Made by a program: the position numbers and the translations under genes. A stretch of DNA of 64,000 bases from Methyloversatilis universalis FAM5 (GTDB taxonomy: Bacteria > Pseudomonadota > Gammaproteobacteria > Burkholderiales > Rhodocyclaceae). Each line of letters starts with the position of its first letter. The first letter of the stretch is position 1. The notes below the pieces were generated by a model. That model did no database searches. It saw nothing but the letters and a program-made list of their open reading frames with translations, and was not told where the DNA came from. Of this stretch, positions 9,798 through 18,687 are shown in pieces. The DNA lies in the NCBI RefSeq assembly GCF_000214035.2, contig NZ_AFHG01000052.1, forward strand, positions 248,001 to 312,000, written 5' to 3'.

Positions 9798-10878
9798 AAC
9801 CCACGCTGCGGCTGTCCAGCGCCACCGACTTCACCATGGTCCATACCGGCGTGCCCGGCTGCAGGCCGAGCCGGTCGCAGGACTCGCGCGTGATCAGCGC
9901 GCGCAGCGTGCGGCTGCCCAGATCCACGGTCACATCTGCGTAAGGGCCGTCGCGCGGGGTGATCTGCTGTACCCGGCCCGGCAGCTTGTTCACGATGGAC
10001 ACGTCCATCGGTCGCGACAGCGCCAGCGCCACGTCGCGCGCGCGGATGCGCACCCGCACCGGCGCGCCCGGATCGAGATCGATGCGCGGCACCCGCAGCT
10101 GGCCGTCGGCGAAGCGCAGCGTGGTGAGCGCGTAGTCGTCGTTGTGCTGCAGCACCGTGCAGTCGAGGACCGAACCGGCTTCGTAGCGGCCGATCAGCGG
10201 CGCGTGTTCCGGCCGCGACATGATGTCCGACAGTTCGCCGCTGGCCACCGTGCGGCCTTCGCTGACGATGACCAGATGGTCGGCCAGCCGCGTCACCTCT
10301 TCGATCGAATGGCTCACGTACAGCACCGGCAGCGCGAATTCGCGCGCCAGCCGCTCGATGTAGGGCAGCACCTCGGCCTTGCGCGGCGCATCCAGCGAAG
10401 CCAGCGGTTCGTCCATCAGCAGCAGCGAGGGCTGGCGCAGCAGGGCGCGACCGATGGCCACCCGCTGGCGCTCGCCGCCGGACAGGTTCCACGGCCGGCG
10501 GTCCAGCAGATGGTCGAGACCGAGCACCTCGACCACGCTGTCCCAGCCCACCGTGTGCGTGCCGCGTGCCCGCTTCAGGCCATAGCGCAGATTGCCGGCG
10601 ACCGACAGGTGAGGGAACAGCCGCGCGTCCTGGAACACGTAGCCGATGCCGCGCGCCTCGATCGGCAGATCGGTGCCGCTGTCGTGGTCATAGAACACCC
10701 GCTCGCCGACCCGTATGCGGCCGTGGTCCGGCCTCACGATGCCGGCCACCGCATTGATCAGGCTGCTCTTGCCGGCGCCGCTGCGGCCGAACAGCGCACT
10801 CACGCCGCGCGACGGCAGCGTCACGTCGACCTGCAGATCGAGCGCGCCCAGCTTCCTGCCGAAATTCAGTTCGATCAC
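9715..10878 (-). CDS. modC: Molybdate ABC transporter ATP-binding protein
   Basis: 387 aa. Walker A is GRSGAGKSS (about residue 31), the ABC signature is LSGGERQR and Walker B is LLLMDEPLASLD, with the switch His in VSHSIEEV. The last third carries the ModC-type TOBE/Mop region (VRVRIRARDVALALSRP, GRVQQITPRDGPYADV). This subunit hydrolyses ATP to drive molybdate import with ModB and ModA. The tail after about residue 360 (Arg/Ser/Pro-rich) lies in the segment overlapping the convergent regulator. It begins 9 bp after modB ends, in operon modABC. Confidence 0.94.
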   Translation of the reverse strand: MIELNFGRKLGALDLQVDVTLPSRGVSALFGRSGAGKSSLINAVAGIVRPDHGRIRVGERVFYDHDSGTDLPIEARGIGYVFQDARLFPHLSVAGNLRYGLKRARGTHTVGWDSVVEVLGLDHLLDRRPWNLSGGERQRVAIGRALLRQPSLLLMDEPLASLDAPRKAEVLPYIERLAREFALPVLYVSHSIEEVTRLADHLVIVSEGRTVASGELSDIMSRPEHAPLIGRYEAGSVLDCTVLQHNDDYALTTLRFADGQLRVPRIDLDPGAPVRVRIRARDVALALSRPMDVSIVNKLPGRVQQITPRDGPYADVTVDLGSRTLRALITRESCDRLGLQPGTPVWTMVKSVALDSRSVGFSRRPRSASPAQAPDLPQKPGAPAEAD

Positions 10879-10887
10879 GGGGCGCGC

Positions 10888-11574
10888 TCAGTGCCGGCCC
10901 AGCCAGCGCTGGGTGCGCCGGTGCAGCCATTCGGACAGCGTGATCGCGGCCACCGCCAGCGCCATCGACAGGGCGACCAGACGCAGCGCGATGGCGTCGC
11001 CGTCCGGCGTCTGGGTGGCGGTGTAGATGGCCAGCGGCAGCGTGCGGGTTTCGCCCTCGATATTGGAGGCGAAGGTGATGGTGGCGCCGAATTCGCCCAG
11101 ACTGGCGGCGAACGCCATCATCGCGCCGGACAGGATGCCCGGCAGCATGAGCGGCAGCGTGACGCTGAACAGCACGTCCAGCCGGCTGGCGCCCAGCGTG
11201 CGGGCGGCCACTTCGAGGCCGCGGTCCACGCTGTCCAGCGACAGGCGTATCGCGCGCACCATCAGCGGAAAGGCCATCACCGCGGCGGCCACCACCACGC
11301 CTTCAGTGGTGAAGATGAGCTGGATGCCGAAGGTGGATTTGAGCCAGGCGCCGAGCGGCGCCCGGGTACCGAGCGAAATGAGCAGCAGGTAGCCGATCAC
11401 CACCGGCGGCAGCACCAGCGGCGCATGCACGATGCCGTCGAGCAGCGCGCGGCCGGGCAGCCGGCTGCGCGACAGCAGCCAGGCGACGCCGATGGCGAAG
11501 GGCAGGCACAGCGCGGTGCTGGCCGCACCCACCTTCAGGCTGAGCAGCAGCGCATCCCATTCGATTCCGCCCAT
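10888..11574 (-). CDS. modB: Molybdate ABC transporter permease
   Basis: 228 aa beginning MGGIEWDALLLSLKVG. The start at 11574 is chosen because AGGA lies 5-8 nt upstream and the family begins here; a longer frame exists but reads Arg-rich shadow sequence. There are about five membrane segments with the inner-membrane permease EAA loop, AARTLGASRLDVLFSVTLPL, which contacts ModC. It forms the inner-membrane channel for molybdate. The gene follows modA by 10 bp and precedes modC by 9 bp. Confidence 0.94.
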   Translation of the reverse strand: MGGIEWDALLLSLKVGAASTALCLPFAIGVAWLLSRSRLPGRALLDGIVHAPLVLPPVVIGYLLLISLGTRAPLGAWLKSTFGIQLIFTTEGVVVAAAVMAFPLMVRAIRLSLDSVDRGLEVAARTLGASRLDVLFSVTLPLMLPGILSGAMMAFAASLGEFGATITFASNIEGETRTLPLAIYTATQTPDGDAIALRLVALSMALAVAAITLSEWLHRRTQRWLGRH

Positions 11575-11584
11575 CTGTTCCTGT

Positions 11585-12343
11585 CTACTTGATGCTGAAG
11601 CCGTAGCGCTTGAATACCGCGGCGGCCTGGCTGCCGCGCAGCGCTTCGATGAAGGCGCGCGCGGCCGGCGTGTCCTGCCCGGCGACGAGTGCCGCAGGAT
11701 AGGTGATCGGCGCATGACTGTCAGCCGGGAAACTGGCGGCGATGCGCACCCTGGGCGTCACTGCCGCATCGGTTGCGTACACGATGCCGGCCGGCACCTC
11801 GCCGCGCTCGACCAGCACCAGCGCCGCCCGCACCGAATCCGCGCGCACCAGTTTCGGTTCGGCCACGGCCCACACGCCGAGGTGGGTCAGTGCGTCTTTC
11901 GCATACTTGCCGACCGGCACGTGGGCCGGGTCGCCGGTGGCCAGCCGGCCGTCGCCGAGCAGGCCGGCGAGGTCGAAGCCGGGCTTCAGCGTGACCGTGG
12001 CCCGGCTGTCGGCCGGCGTGACCAGTACCAGGCTGTTGCCCAGCAGATCGACGCGGCTGGCCGGCACGATGAGCTTGCGCGCGGCGAGGTAGTCCATCCA
12101 CTGTTCGTCCGCCGACAGGAAGACCTGGGCCTGCGCACCGGCCTCGATCTGCCGCGCCAGCGCGGACGAGGCGGCGAAGGAGAATTTCACCGTGTGGCCT
12201 GACTTCGCTTCGAAATCCTTGCCGATGTCCTGCAGCGCATTGGTCAGACTGGCGGCAGCGAACACCACCAGCGTATCGGCACGGGCGAGCGTGGCGTGCA
12301 GACAGCACAGCAGCAGGGCGGACAGCAGGCGGACGCGCTTCAT
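11585..12343 (-). CDS. modA: Periplasmic molybdate-binding protein
   Basis: 252 aa. The signal peptide is MKRVRLLSALLLCCLHATLA with cleavage near ARA-DT. Mature sequence starts LVVFAAASLTNALQDIG, the ModA hallmark whose Ser residues bind oxyanion, and also shows FAASSALARQIEAGAQAQVF and GIVYATDAAV. The protein captures molybdate (or tungstate) and delivers it to ModB. The start at 12343 has AGGA 7-10 nt upstream, and that ribosome site lies within an inverted repeat (12350-12373) suited to a repressor. First gene of modABC. Confidence 0.95.
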   Translation of the reverse strand: MKRVRLLSALLLCCLHATLARADTLVVFAAASLTNALQDIGKDFEAKSGHTVKFSFAASSALARQIEAGAQAQVFLSADEQWMDYLAARKLIVPASRVDLLGNSLVLVTPADSRATVTLKPGFDLAGLLGDGRLATGDPAHVPVGKYAKDALTHLGVWAVAEPKLVRADSVRAALVLVERGEVPAGIVYATDAAVTPRVRIAASFPADSHAPITYPAALVAGQDTPAARAFIEALRGSQAAAVFKRYGFSIK

Positions 12344-12349
12344 GGCTAT

Positions 12350-12373
12350 TCCTGTATTTAATTGGATACAGGA
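12350..12373 (-). promoter_or_regulatory. Inverted repeat at the modABC start, candidate ModE operator
   Basis: Two perfect 8-bp arms, TCCTGTAT and ATACAGGA, are separated by 8 bp (TTAATTGG on the plus strand). The arm nearest modA contains its Shine-Dalgarno. AT-rich dyads with a TAT/ATA core at molybdate operons are the usual place and form of ModE sites, though this one does not match the E. coli consensus exactly. Its candidate regulator is the one-domain ModE-like protein at 9336-9797. Confidence 0.6.
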
Positions 12374-12459
12374 TGGTAGGGCCAAATTCTCCGCATTCAA
12401 ATATGAAGCGATGAGCCGGATGAGGCGGAGAGCGCTGGTGCCCGCGTACCGCACAAATG

Positions 12460-12483
12460 AAAACGGCCGGCAGGGCCGGCCGT
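12460..12483 (-). terminator. Intrinsic terminator of the fds operon
   Basis: A perfect 9-bp stem (ACGGCCGGC/GCCGGCCGT) with a 3-nt loop is followed on the minus strand by TTTT. It sits 22 bp beyond the isochorismatase-like gene and separates the fds operon from modABC, which is transcribed in the same direction. Confidence 0.8.
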
Positions 12484-12504
12484 CGTTTCGCCGAGCGCGG
12501 GCGC

Positions 12505-13104
12505 TCAGCCGAGCACCGCGTCTGCGGTGGGCGCGATCGCCGCGAACAGGTCGCGCATGGTGGCGATGCTGGCCGGCTGCAGTGCATCCGCGCGCACCAG
12601 GCTGCCATCGGGCAGCGGCAGGTCGCGGGTGGCGGTGGCCGAGGCGACCACGGTGGGCGCGTAGCCGAGGTTGAAGGCGCCGCGCGCGGTCGAGTTCACG
12701 CACATGTGCGTCATGAAACCGACCAGCACCAGATTTTTCACGCCCAGGCGCTTCAGCTCGTCGTCCAGCGGCGTCTGCACGAAACTGTTCGGATAGCCCT
12801 TGGTGATGACGGTTTCGCCGTTCTGCGGCGCGACGATGTCGGCGATGCGGCCGATGTCTGCACGCACGTCATACGGCGTGCCCGGACCGGCGTCGTGCTG
12901 GATGTGGATGACCGGACGGCCGAGCGCGCGGGCGCGGTCGAGTACCCGGCGTGCTTCCTTCAGCGCCGGCTCGACGCCGGTCAGCTGCATGATGCCTTCG
13001 CGATAGGTGTTCTGGCAGTCGATCATCACCAGTGCGGCGTCCTGCAGGGTGCAGGGTTGGTGGCCCAGGCCCATCAGGTCGCGCAGAGTGGTCGGAGCGG
13101 TCAT
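12505..13104 (-). CDS. Isochorismatase-family cysteine hydrolase
   Basis: 199 aa. The family core is clear: LVMIDCQNTYREGIM carries the catalytic Asp, VITKGYPNSFVQTPLDDELK the Lys region, and LVGFMTHMCVNSTARGAFNLGY the nucleophilic Cys after the conserved cis-peptide region. Members hydrolyse isochorismate, nicotinamide or other small amides; the substrate cannot be fixed here. The gene starts 30 bp after fdsD and precedes the operon terminator, so it is the last gene of the formate dehydrogenase transcript. Why a cysteine hydrolase should travel with fds is not obvious. Confidence 0.87.
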   Translation of the reverse strand: MTAPTTLRDLMGLGHQPCTLQDAALVMIDCQNTYREGIMQLTGVEPALKEARRVLDRARALGRPVIHIQHDAGPGTPYDVRADIGRIADIVAPQNGETVITKGYPNSFVQTPLDDELKRLGVKNLVLVGFMTHMCVNSTARGAFNLGYAPTVVASATATRDLPLPDGSLVRADALQPASIATMRDLFAAIAPTADAVLG

Positions 13105-13134
13105 CGGTATCAGTCCTTTCGGTTCGTGGATGCG

Positions 13135-13365
13135 TCAGGTGGTGGCTTCGGCGTCCTGCAGGCGCTGCAGCGCCTCGGTCACCAGTGGCAGCAGACCGGT
13201 GTCGCCGCCCTGGTTCATGTGAGCGATGATCGCACGCCGCATGCGGGGTTCCCAGAAGCGGCGGATGTGGGCGGCCACTTCGGTCACCGCCTCCTCGCGA
13301 TCCGGGTAGCTGTGGAAGAACTGGCCGATCTGGTTGGCCATCTTGACGAGGTTGTGGATGTCCAT
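13135..13365 (-). CDS. fdsD: NAD-dependent formate dehydrogenase delta subunit
   Basis: 76 aa beginning MDIHNLVKMANQIGQFFHSY, the typical FdsD opening; an upstream in-frame extension to 13431 was discarded because it runs into fdhD. The rest, PDREEAVTEVAAHIRRFWEP.MRRAI, is the conserved body of this small family. FdsD is a small subunit of the cytoplasmic FdsABG formate dehydrogenase complex, associated with activity and assembly. It follows fdhD by 11 bp and precedes the isochorismatase-like gene. Confidence 0.9.
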   Translation of the reverse strand: MDIHNLVKMANQIGQFFHSYPDREEAVTEVAAHIRRFWEPRMRRAIIAHMNQGGDTGLLPLVTEALQRLQDAEATT

Positions 13366-13376
13366 CGTGATTCCGT

Positions 13377-14246
13377 TCAGTCTTTGGGTTCTGTGTAGAC
13401 GGCCTTCTGGCCGTTGCGTACAAATCCGCACAGCGTGATGCCAGCGCGTGCGGCGAGATCGATGGCGAGGCCGGTCGGGGCCGAAATGGCGGCCAGCAGC
13501 CCGCCGCCGAAACTGGCCAGCTTCTGCACCATCTCGTAGCTGGCGCGGCTGGTGACCAGCGCGAAGCCGTGCGCCGGGTCGTGCCCGGCCCTGGCCAGTG
13601 CGCCGATCAGCTTGTCCAGCGCGTTGTGCCGACCCACGTCTTCACGCACCAGCAGCAGGCTTCCGTCCTCCGCGGCCCAGCCGGCGGCGTGCACCGAGCC
13701 GGTCAGCCGGTGCAGCGGCTGCGCGTCGGAAAGGCTTGCGAAGGCGCGGTGGATCGCTGCGTCGCTCACCTGCGGCCGGGCGCTCACCGGTGTCACCTCA
13801 CGCGCCACCTGGGCCAGGCTGTCGACACCGCACAGGCCGCAGCCGGTGCGGCCGGCCAGCGTGCGCCGCCGCAGCTTCAGCGCCTCGAATGCGCGGTTGG
13901 ACACCTGCAGCCGCACTTCGATGCCAGCCTCATGGCCGGCCACCTCGATGTCCAGCACTTCGGCGCGCCGGCGCACGATGCCTTCCGACAGGCTGAAGCC
14001 CAGCCCGAAATCTTCGAGATCGGCCGGCGTGGCCAGCATGACCGCGTGCGAAATGCCGTTGTACACCATGGCCACCGGCACCTCTTCGGCCACGCATTCG
14101 AGCGAGGACTGGCGTTCGCCGTCGCGCGTGCGCGTGACCGGGCGCAGGCTCTGCGCCGGGTGATCGAACGCCGGCCCCGGCACGCTGCAGGTCGGGGCAG
14201 TGTTGGCGCTTACGGTTGCGGCATCGGCCACGGCGTACCCGCTCAC
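13377..14246 (-). CDS. fdhD: Formate dehydrogenase sulfurtransferase / accessory protein FdhD (FdsC)
   Basis: 289 aa from a GTG at 14246 that overlaps the fdsA stop in a GTGA junction. The family's two-Cys motif GCGLCGVDS lies near residue 137, the loop that relays sulfur from IscS to the molybdenum cofactor. Also seen are EEVPVAMVYNGISHAVMLAT at the N-terminus and LLVREDVGRHNALDKLIGAL, VTSRASYEMVQK and GITLCGFVRNG toward the end. FdhD/FdsC is needed to make formate dehydrogenase active by sulfurating the bis-MGD cofactor. Position between fdsA and fdsD matches the fdsGBACD order known in Cupriavidus. Confidence 0.95.
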   Translation of the reverse strand: MSGYAVADAATVSANTAPTCSVPGPAFDHPAQSLRPVTRTRDGERQSSLECVAEEVPVAMVYNGISHAVMLATPADLEDFGLGFSLSEGIVRRRAEVLDIEVAGHEAGIEVRLQVSNRAFEALKLRRRTLAGRTGCGLCGVDSLAQVAREVTPVSARPQVSDAAIHRAFASLSDAQPLHRLTGSVHAAGWAAEDGSLLLVREDVGRHNALDKLIGALARAGHDPAHGFALVTSRASYEMVQKLASFGGGLLAAISAPTGLAIDLAARAGITLCGFVRNGQKAVYTEPKD

Positions 14247-17110
14247 ACCTTCTCGCGCCGCGTCTTCGGCAGCAGGTCGAGCTGCTGGCGCGAGAAGTCG
14301 CGGTAGCGCTGCTGCCATTCCGACGGCTGGGTCACGCGGGTCACCTGCACCGCGGTCACCTTGTATTCCGGGCAGTTGGTGGCCCAGTCCGAATTGTCGG
14401 TGGTGATCACGTTGGCGCCCGATTCCGGGAAGTGGAAGGTGGTGTAGACCACGCCCGGCTGCATGCGCTCGGACACCACCGCGCGCAGCACGGTTTCGCC
14501 GGCGCGCGAGGTGATGCCCACCCAGTCGCCGTCGTTGATGCCGCGCGATTCGGCGTCGGCCGGGTGGATCTCCAGCCGGTCCTCGTCATGCCACATCGAG
14601 TTCGGCGTGCGGCGGGTCTGCGCGCCCACGTTGTACTGCGACAGGATGCGGCCGGTGGTCAGGATGAGCGGGAAGCGCGACGAGGTGCGCTCGTCGGTCG
14701 GGATGTACTCGGTCAGCATGAAGCGGCCCTTGCCGCGCACGAACTGTTCGATGTGCATGATGGGCGTGCCTTCCGGCGCGTCCTCGTTACACGGCCACTG
14801 GATGCTGCCCAGCTCGTCCAGCCGTTCGTAGCTCACGCCGTGGAATGTCGGGGTCAGGCGGGCGATCTCGTCCATGATGTCCGACGGATCCTTGTAGTCC
14901 ATCGGATAGCCGAGCGCATTCGACAGCATGCAGGTGACTTCCCAGTCCGCCTTGCCGGCCAGTGGTGGCATCGCCTTGCGCACGCGGGAGATGCGGCGCT
15001 CGGCATTGGTGAAGGTGCCGTCCTTTTCCAGGAAGCTGGAACCGGGCAGGAACACGTGGGCGAACTTCGCGGTTTCGTTCAGGAACAGGTCCTGCACCAC
15101 CACGCATTCCATCGCCCGCAGCGCGGCTTCGACGTGCTGGGTGTTCGGGTCGGACTGCACGATGTCCTCGCCTTCGCAGTACAGGCCGAGGAAGGTGCCG
15201 TCCATCGCCGCCTCGAACATGTTCGGGATGCGCAGGCCGGGCTCCGGCTGCGGCTCGACGCCCCAGGCGTCCTTGAACAGCGCGCGGGTGGCGGCGTCGG
15301 ACACGTGGCGGTAGCCCGGCAGTTCATGCGGGAAGCTGCCCATGTCGCAGGAGCCCTGCACATTGTTCTGGCCGCGCAGCGGATTCACGCCCACGCCTTC
15401 GCGGCCGATGTTGCCGGTGGCCATCGCCAGATTGGCGATGCCGATGACGGTGGTCGAACCCTGGCTGTGCTCGGTCACGCCGAGGCCGTAGTAAATGGCT
15501 GCATTGCCGCCGGTGGCGAACAGCCGCGCCGCGGCACGCACCTCGGCCGCCGGCACGCCGGTGTGGATTTCCATCGCTTCCGGCGAGTTCTCCGGCTTGG
15601 CCACGAAATCGCGCCACTGTTCAAAAGAGGCCCATTCGCAGCGCTCGCGCACGAAATCTTCCTGCACCAGACCTTCGGTCACGATCACGTGGGCCAGCGA
15701 GGTGATCATCGCCACATTGCTGCCCGGCTTCAGCTTCAGATGATGCGTGGCCTGGATGTGCGGCGAGCGCACCAGGTCGATGGCGCGCGGGTCGACCACG
15801 ATGAGCCTGGCGCCCTCGCGCAGGCGGCGCTTCATCTGCGAACCGAACACCGGGTGGCCGTCGGTCGGATTGGCGCCCATCACCATGATGACGTCGGCCT
15901 TCATCACCGAATCGAAGGTCTGGGTGCCGGCCGATTCGCCCAGCGTCTGCTTCAGGCCGTAACCGGTGGGCGAGTGGCACACGCGGGCGCAGGTGTCGAC
16001 GTTGTTGTTGCCGAAGGCGGCGCGCACCAGTTTCTGCACCAGATAGGTTTCTTCATTGGTGCAGCGGCTGGAGGTGATGCCGCCAATCGAATCGCGGCCA
16101 TGCTTCGCCTGGATGCGCTTGAATTCCGACGCGGCGTAATTGATCGCTTCGTCCCAGCTCACCGGTTGCCAGGCGTCCTCGATGCTCTTGCGGATCATCG
16201 GCGTGGTGATGCGGTCAGGGTGCGTCGCATAGCCGAAGGCGAAGCGGCCCTTCACGCAGGAGTGGCCGTGATTGGCGCCGCCGTCCTTGCTCGGCACCAT
16301 GCGCACCACGGTCGTGCCCTTCACCTCGGCGTCAAAGGAACAGCCGACGCCGCAGTAGGCGCAGGTGGTGGTGACCTTCTTTTCGGCCTGACCGTGTTCG
16401 ATCACGCCCTTTTCCATCAGCGTCGCGGTCGGGCAGGCCTGCACGCAGGCGCCGCAGGACACGCATTCCGATTCCATGAAGAGCTGGCTCTCACCGGGGC
16501 TGACGCGCGAATCGAAGCCGCGGCCGGAAATGGTGAGCGCGAAAGTGCCCTGGGTTTCTTCGCAGGCGCGCACGCAGCGGTTGCACACGATGCACTTCGA
16601 CGGGTCGTAGCTGAAGTAGGGGTTGGACTCGTCCTTTTCCTTGGTCAGCGCCGACAGCAGGTCGAAGTGGTTCTTGCCCTTCATGCCGTAGCGCACTTCG
16701 CGCAGGCCGACCACGCCGGTCATGTCCTGCAGTTCGCAGTTGCCGTTGGCCGAGCAGGTCAGGCAGTCCAGCGGGTGATCGGAAATGTAGAGCTCCATCA
16801 CGCCGCGGCGGATGTCCGCCAGCTTGGGCGTCTGGGTGCGCACCTGCATGCCGGGTTCGACCAGAGTGGTACAGGACGCCGGATAGCCGCGGCGGCCTTC
16901 GATCTCCACCAGGCACAGGCGGCAGGAGCCGAACGGTTCGAGGCTGTCGGTGGCGCACAGCTTGGGAATGCTGGTGTCGCATTCCTGCGCGGCACGCATG
17001 ACCGAGGTGCCGGCCGGCACCGTCACTTCGATGCCGTCTATCGAGAGGGTGACTTCCTTTTCCGACGCGCGCGCGGGCGTGCCGTAATCGGTGTTGCGGG
17101 GCAGTGACAT
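14243..17110 (-). CDS. fdsA: NAD-dependent formate dehydrogenase, molybdenum catalytic alpha subunit
   Basis: 955 aa from ATG 17110. The N-terminal [2Fe-2S] domain has CRLCLVEIEGRRGYPASC, followed by a His/Cys cluster (CLTCSANGNCELQD), two [4Fe-4S] ferredoxin sites (CIVCNRCVRACE, CVSCGACVQACP) and a further CAYCGVGCSF cluster leading the molybdopterin domain. The molybdenum ligand is Cys378 in VDTCARVCHSP, not selenocysteine. The bis-MGD regions GANPTDGHPVFGSQMKRR and GRILSQYNVGAQTRR are intact, as is the C-terminal molydopterin-binding fold. The enzyme oxidises formate to CO2 and passes electrons through FdsG/FdsB to NAD+ in the cytoplasm. It follows fdsB by 26 bp. Confidence 0.97.
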   Translation of the reverse strand: MSLPRNTDYGTPARASEKEVTLSIDGIEVTVPAGTSVMRAAQECDTSIPKLCATDSLEPFGSCRLCLVEIEGRRGYPASCTTLVEPGMQVRTQTPKLADIRRGVMELYISDHPLDCLTCSANGNCELQDMTGVVGLREVRYGMKGKNHFDLLSALTKEKDESNPYFSYDPSKCIVCNRCVRACEETQGTFALTISGRGFDSRVSPGESQLFMESECVSCGACVQACPTATLMEKGVIEHGQAEKKVTTTCAYCGVGCSFDAEVKGTTVVRMVPSKDGGANHGHSCVKGRFAFGYATHPDRITTPMIRKSIEDAWQPVSWDEAINYAASEFKRIQAKHGRDSIGGITSSRCTNEETYLVQKLVRAAFGNNNVDTCARVCHSPTGYGLKQTLGESAGTQTFDSVMKADVIMVMGANPTDGHPVFGSQMKRRLREGARLIVVDPRAIDLVRSPHIQATHHLKLKPGSNVAMITSLAHVIVTEGLVQEDFVRERCEWASFEQWRDFVAKPENSPEAMEIHTGVPAAEVRAAARLFATGGNAAIYYGLGVTEHSQGSTTVIGIANLAMATGNIGREGVGVNPLRGQNNVQGSCDMGSFPHELPGYRHVSDAATRALFKDAWGVEPQPEPGLRIPNMFEAAMDGTFLGLYCEGEDIVQSDPNTQHVEAALRAMECVVVQDLFLNETAKFAHVFLPGSSFLEKDGTFTNAERRISRVRKAMPPLAGKADWEVTCMLSNALGYPMDYKDPSDIMDEIARLTPTFHGVSYERLDELGSIQWPCNEDAPEGTPIMHIEQFVRGKGRFMLTEYIPTDERTSSRFPLILTTGRILSQYNVGAQTRRTPNSMWHDEDRLEIHPADAESRGINDGDWVGITSRAGETVLRAVVSERMQPGVVYTTFHFPESGANVITTDNSDWATNCPEYKVTAVQVTRVTQPSEWQQRYRDFSRQQLDLLPKTRREKV

Positions 17111-17136
17111 GGCAGTTCTCCTGGATTCTCGCGTGC

Positions 17137-18687
17137 TCAGGCAGCTTCGGTCTTGTCGACGCCGAAGTCTTCCGGGAAGTGGTTCAGTGCGGACAGCACC
17201 GGGTAGGGGGCCATGCCACCGAGCGCGCACAGCGAGCCGTTGAGCATGGTGTCGCACAGCGACTGCAGCAGCGCGATGTTCTTGCCGCGCTGTTCGTTGG
17301 CGACGATGCGGTCGATCACCTCGACGCCGCGGGTGGAGCCGATGCGACAGGGCGTGCATTTGCCGCAGGACTCGACCGCGCAGAACTCCATCGCGTAGCG
17401 CGCCATGTGCGCCATGTCGACCGTGTCGTCGAACACCACGATGCCGCCGTGGCCGATCATGGCGCCGTTCTTCGCGTACTCCTCGTAATCCAGCGGCATG
17501 TCGAACTGCGACGCCGGCACATAGGCACCGAGCGGGCCGCCCACCTGCACCGCGCGCACCGGCCGGCCGGACAGCGTGCCGCCGCCGAAGTCATGGATCA
17601 GTTCGTTCATGGTCAGGCCGAAGGCCTTCTCGACCAGACCGCCGCGCTTGATGTTGCCGGCCAGCTGGAAGGGCAGGGTGCCGCGGGAGCGGCCCATGCC
17701 GTAGTTGCGGTAGTACGCGCCGCCGCGCGCCAGAATGATGGGTACCGACGCCAGCGAGATCACGTTGTTGATCACGGTGGGCTTGCCGAACAGGCCCTGC
17801 AGCGCCGGCAGCGGCGGCTTGAAGCGCACGATGCCGCGCTTGCCTTCCAGGCTTTCCAGCAGCGAGGTTTCTTCGCCGCAGATGTAGGCGCCGGCGCCCA
17901 GACGTACCTCCAGTTCGAACGCCTTGGCCGAGCCGCGCACGTCCTGGCCCAGCCAGCCGGCCGCGCGCGCGCGACGGATCGCTTCCTTCAGCGTGGCAAA
18001 GGCGTGCGGGTATTCCGAGCGCAGATAGATGTAGCCCCGGGTGGCGCCGACCGCGATGCCGGCGATGGTCATGCCTTCGATCAGCACATACGGGTCGCCT
18101 TCCATGATCATGCGATCGGAGAAGGTGCCGGAATCGCCCTCGTCGGCGTTGCACACGATGTACTTCTGGTCGGCGCTGGCGCCGAGCACGGTGTTCCACT
18201 TGATGCCGGTCGGGAAGGCTGCACCGCCACGACCGCGCAGGCCGGAGTCGGTCACTTCCTTCACGATGTCTGCGCCGCTCATCGCAAAGGCGGCCACCAG
18301 GCCTTCGTAGCCGCCGTGGGCGATGTAGTCGTCCAGGCTCAGCGGATCGGTGATGCCGATGCGTGCGCTGGTCAGCCGTTCCTGGTTCTTCAGATATGCG
18401 ATGTCGTCGGTCAGGCCGAGCGACAGCGCATGCTGACCGCCGTTGACGAAGCCGGCGTCGAACAGCGCGGCGACGTCCTTCGGCTGCACCGGACCGTAGG
18501 CCATGCGGCCGGCCGGGGTCTGCACCTCGACCAGCGGTTCGAGCCAGAAGGCGCCGCGCGAGCCGTTGCGCACCAGTTCGATCGCGATGCCGCGCTTCGC
18601 CGCTTCGGCAGCGATGGCCTTCGCAACCTTTTCGGCGCCCAGCGACAGCGCGGTGGAATCGATGGGGACGTAGATGCGGGTGCTCAT
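17137..18687 (-). CDS. fdsB: NAD-dependent formate dehydrogenase, flavoprotein beta subunit
   Basis: 516 aa. A thioredoxin-like N-terminal part precedes a NuoF/HoxF-type domain. The NADH site is GLRGRGGAAFPTGIKW, FMN binding is in CNADEGDSGTFSDR and AGAYICGEETSLLESLEGKR, and the [4Fe-4S] site is ESCGKCTPCRIG with a later Cys in SLCALGG. It takes electrons from FdsA and reduces NAD+. Start overlaps the fdsG stop by 4 bp (ATGA), indicating translational coupling. Confidence 0.96.
   Translation of the reverse strand: MSTRIYVPIDSTALSLGAEKVAKAIAAEAAKRGIAIELVRNGSRGAFWLEPLVEVQTPAGRMAYGPVQPKDVAALFDAGFVNGGQHALSLGLTDDIAYLKNQERLTSARIGITDPLSLDDYIAHGGYEGLVAAFAMSGADIVKEVTDSGLRGRGGAAFPTGIKWNTVLGASADQKYIVCNADEGDSGTFSDRMIMEGDPYVLIEGMTIAGIAVGATRGYIYLRSEYPHAFATLKEAIRRARAAGWLGQDVRGSAKAFELEVRLGAGAYICGEETSLLESLEGKRGIVRFKPPLPALQGLFGKPTVINNVISLASVPIILARGGAYYRNYGMGRSRGTLPFQLAGNIKRGGLVEKAFGLTMNELIHDFGGGTLSGRPVRAVQVGGPLGAYVPASQFDMPLDYEEYAKNGAMIGHGGIVVFDDTVDMAHMARYAMEFCAVESCGKCTPCRIGSTRGVEVIDRIVANEQRGKNIALLQSLCDTMLNGSLCALGGMAPYPVLSALNHFPEDFGVDKTEAA

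Noticed and set aside
14216-17107. 963-codon open frame on the plus strand opposite fdsA
   Set aside because: It is the antisense shadow of a clear metalloenzyme gene in high-GC DNA; its translation is His/Ala/Arg-rich without domains.
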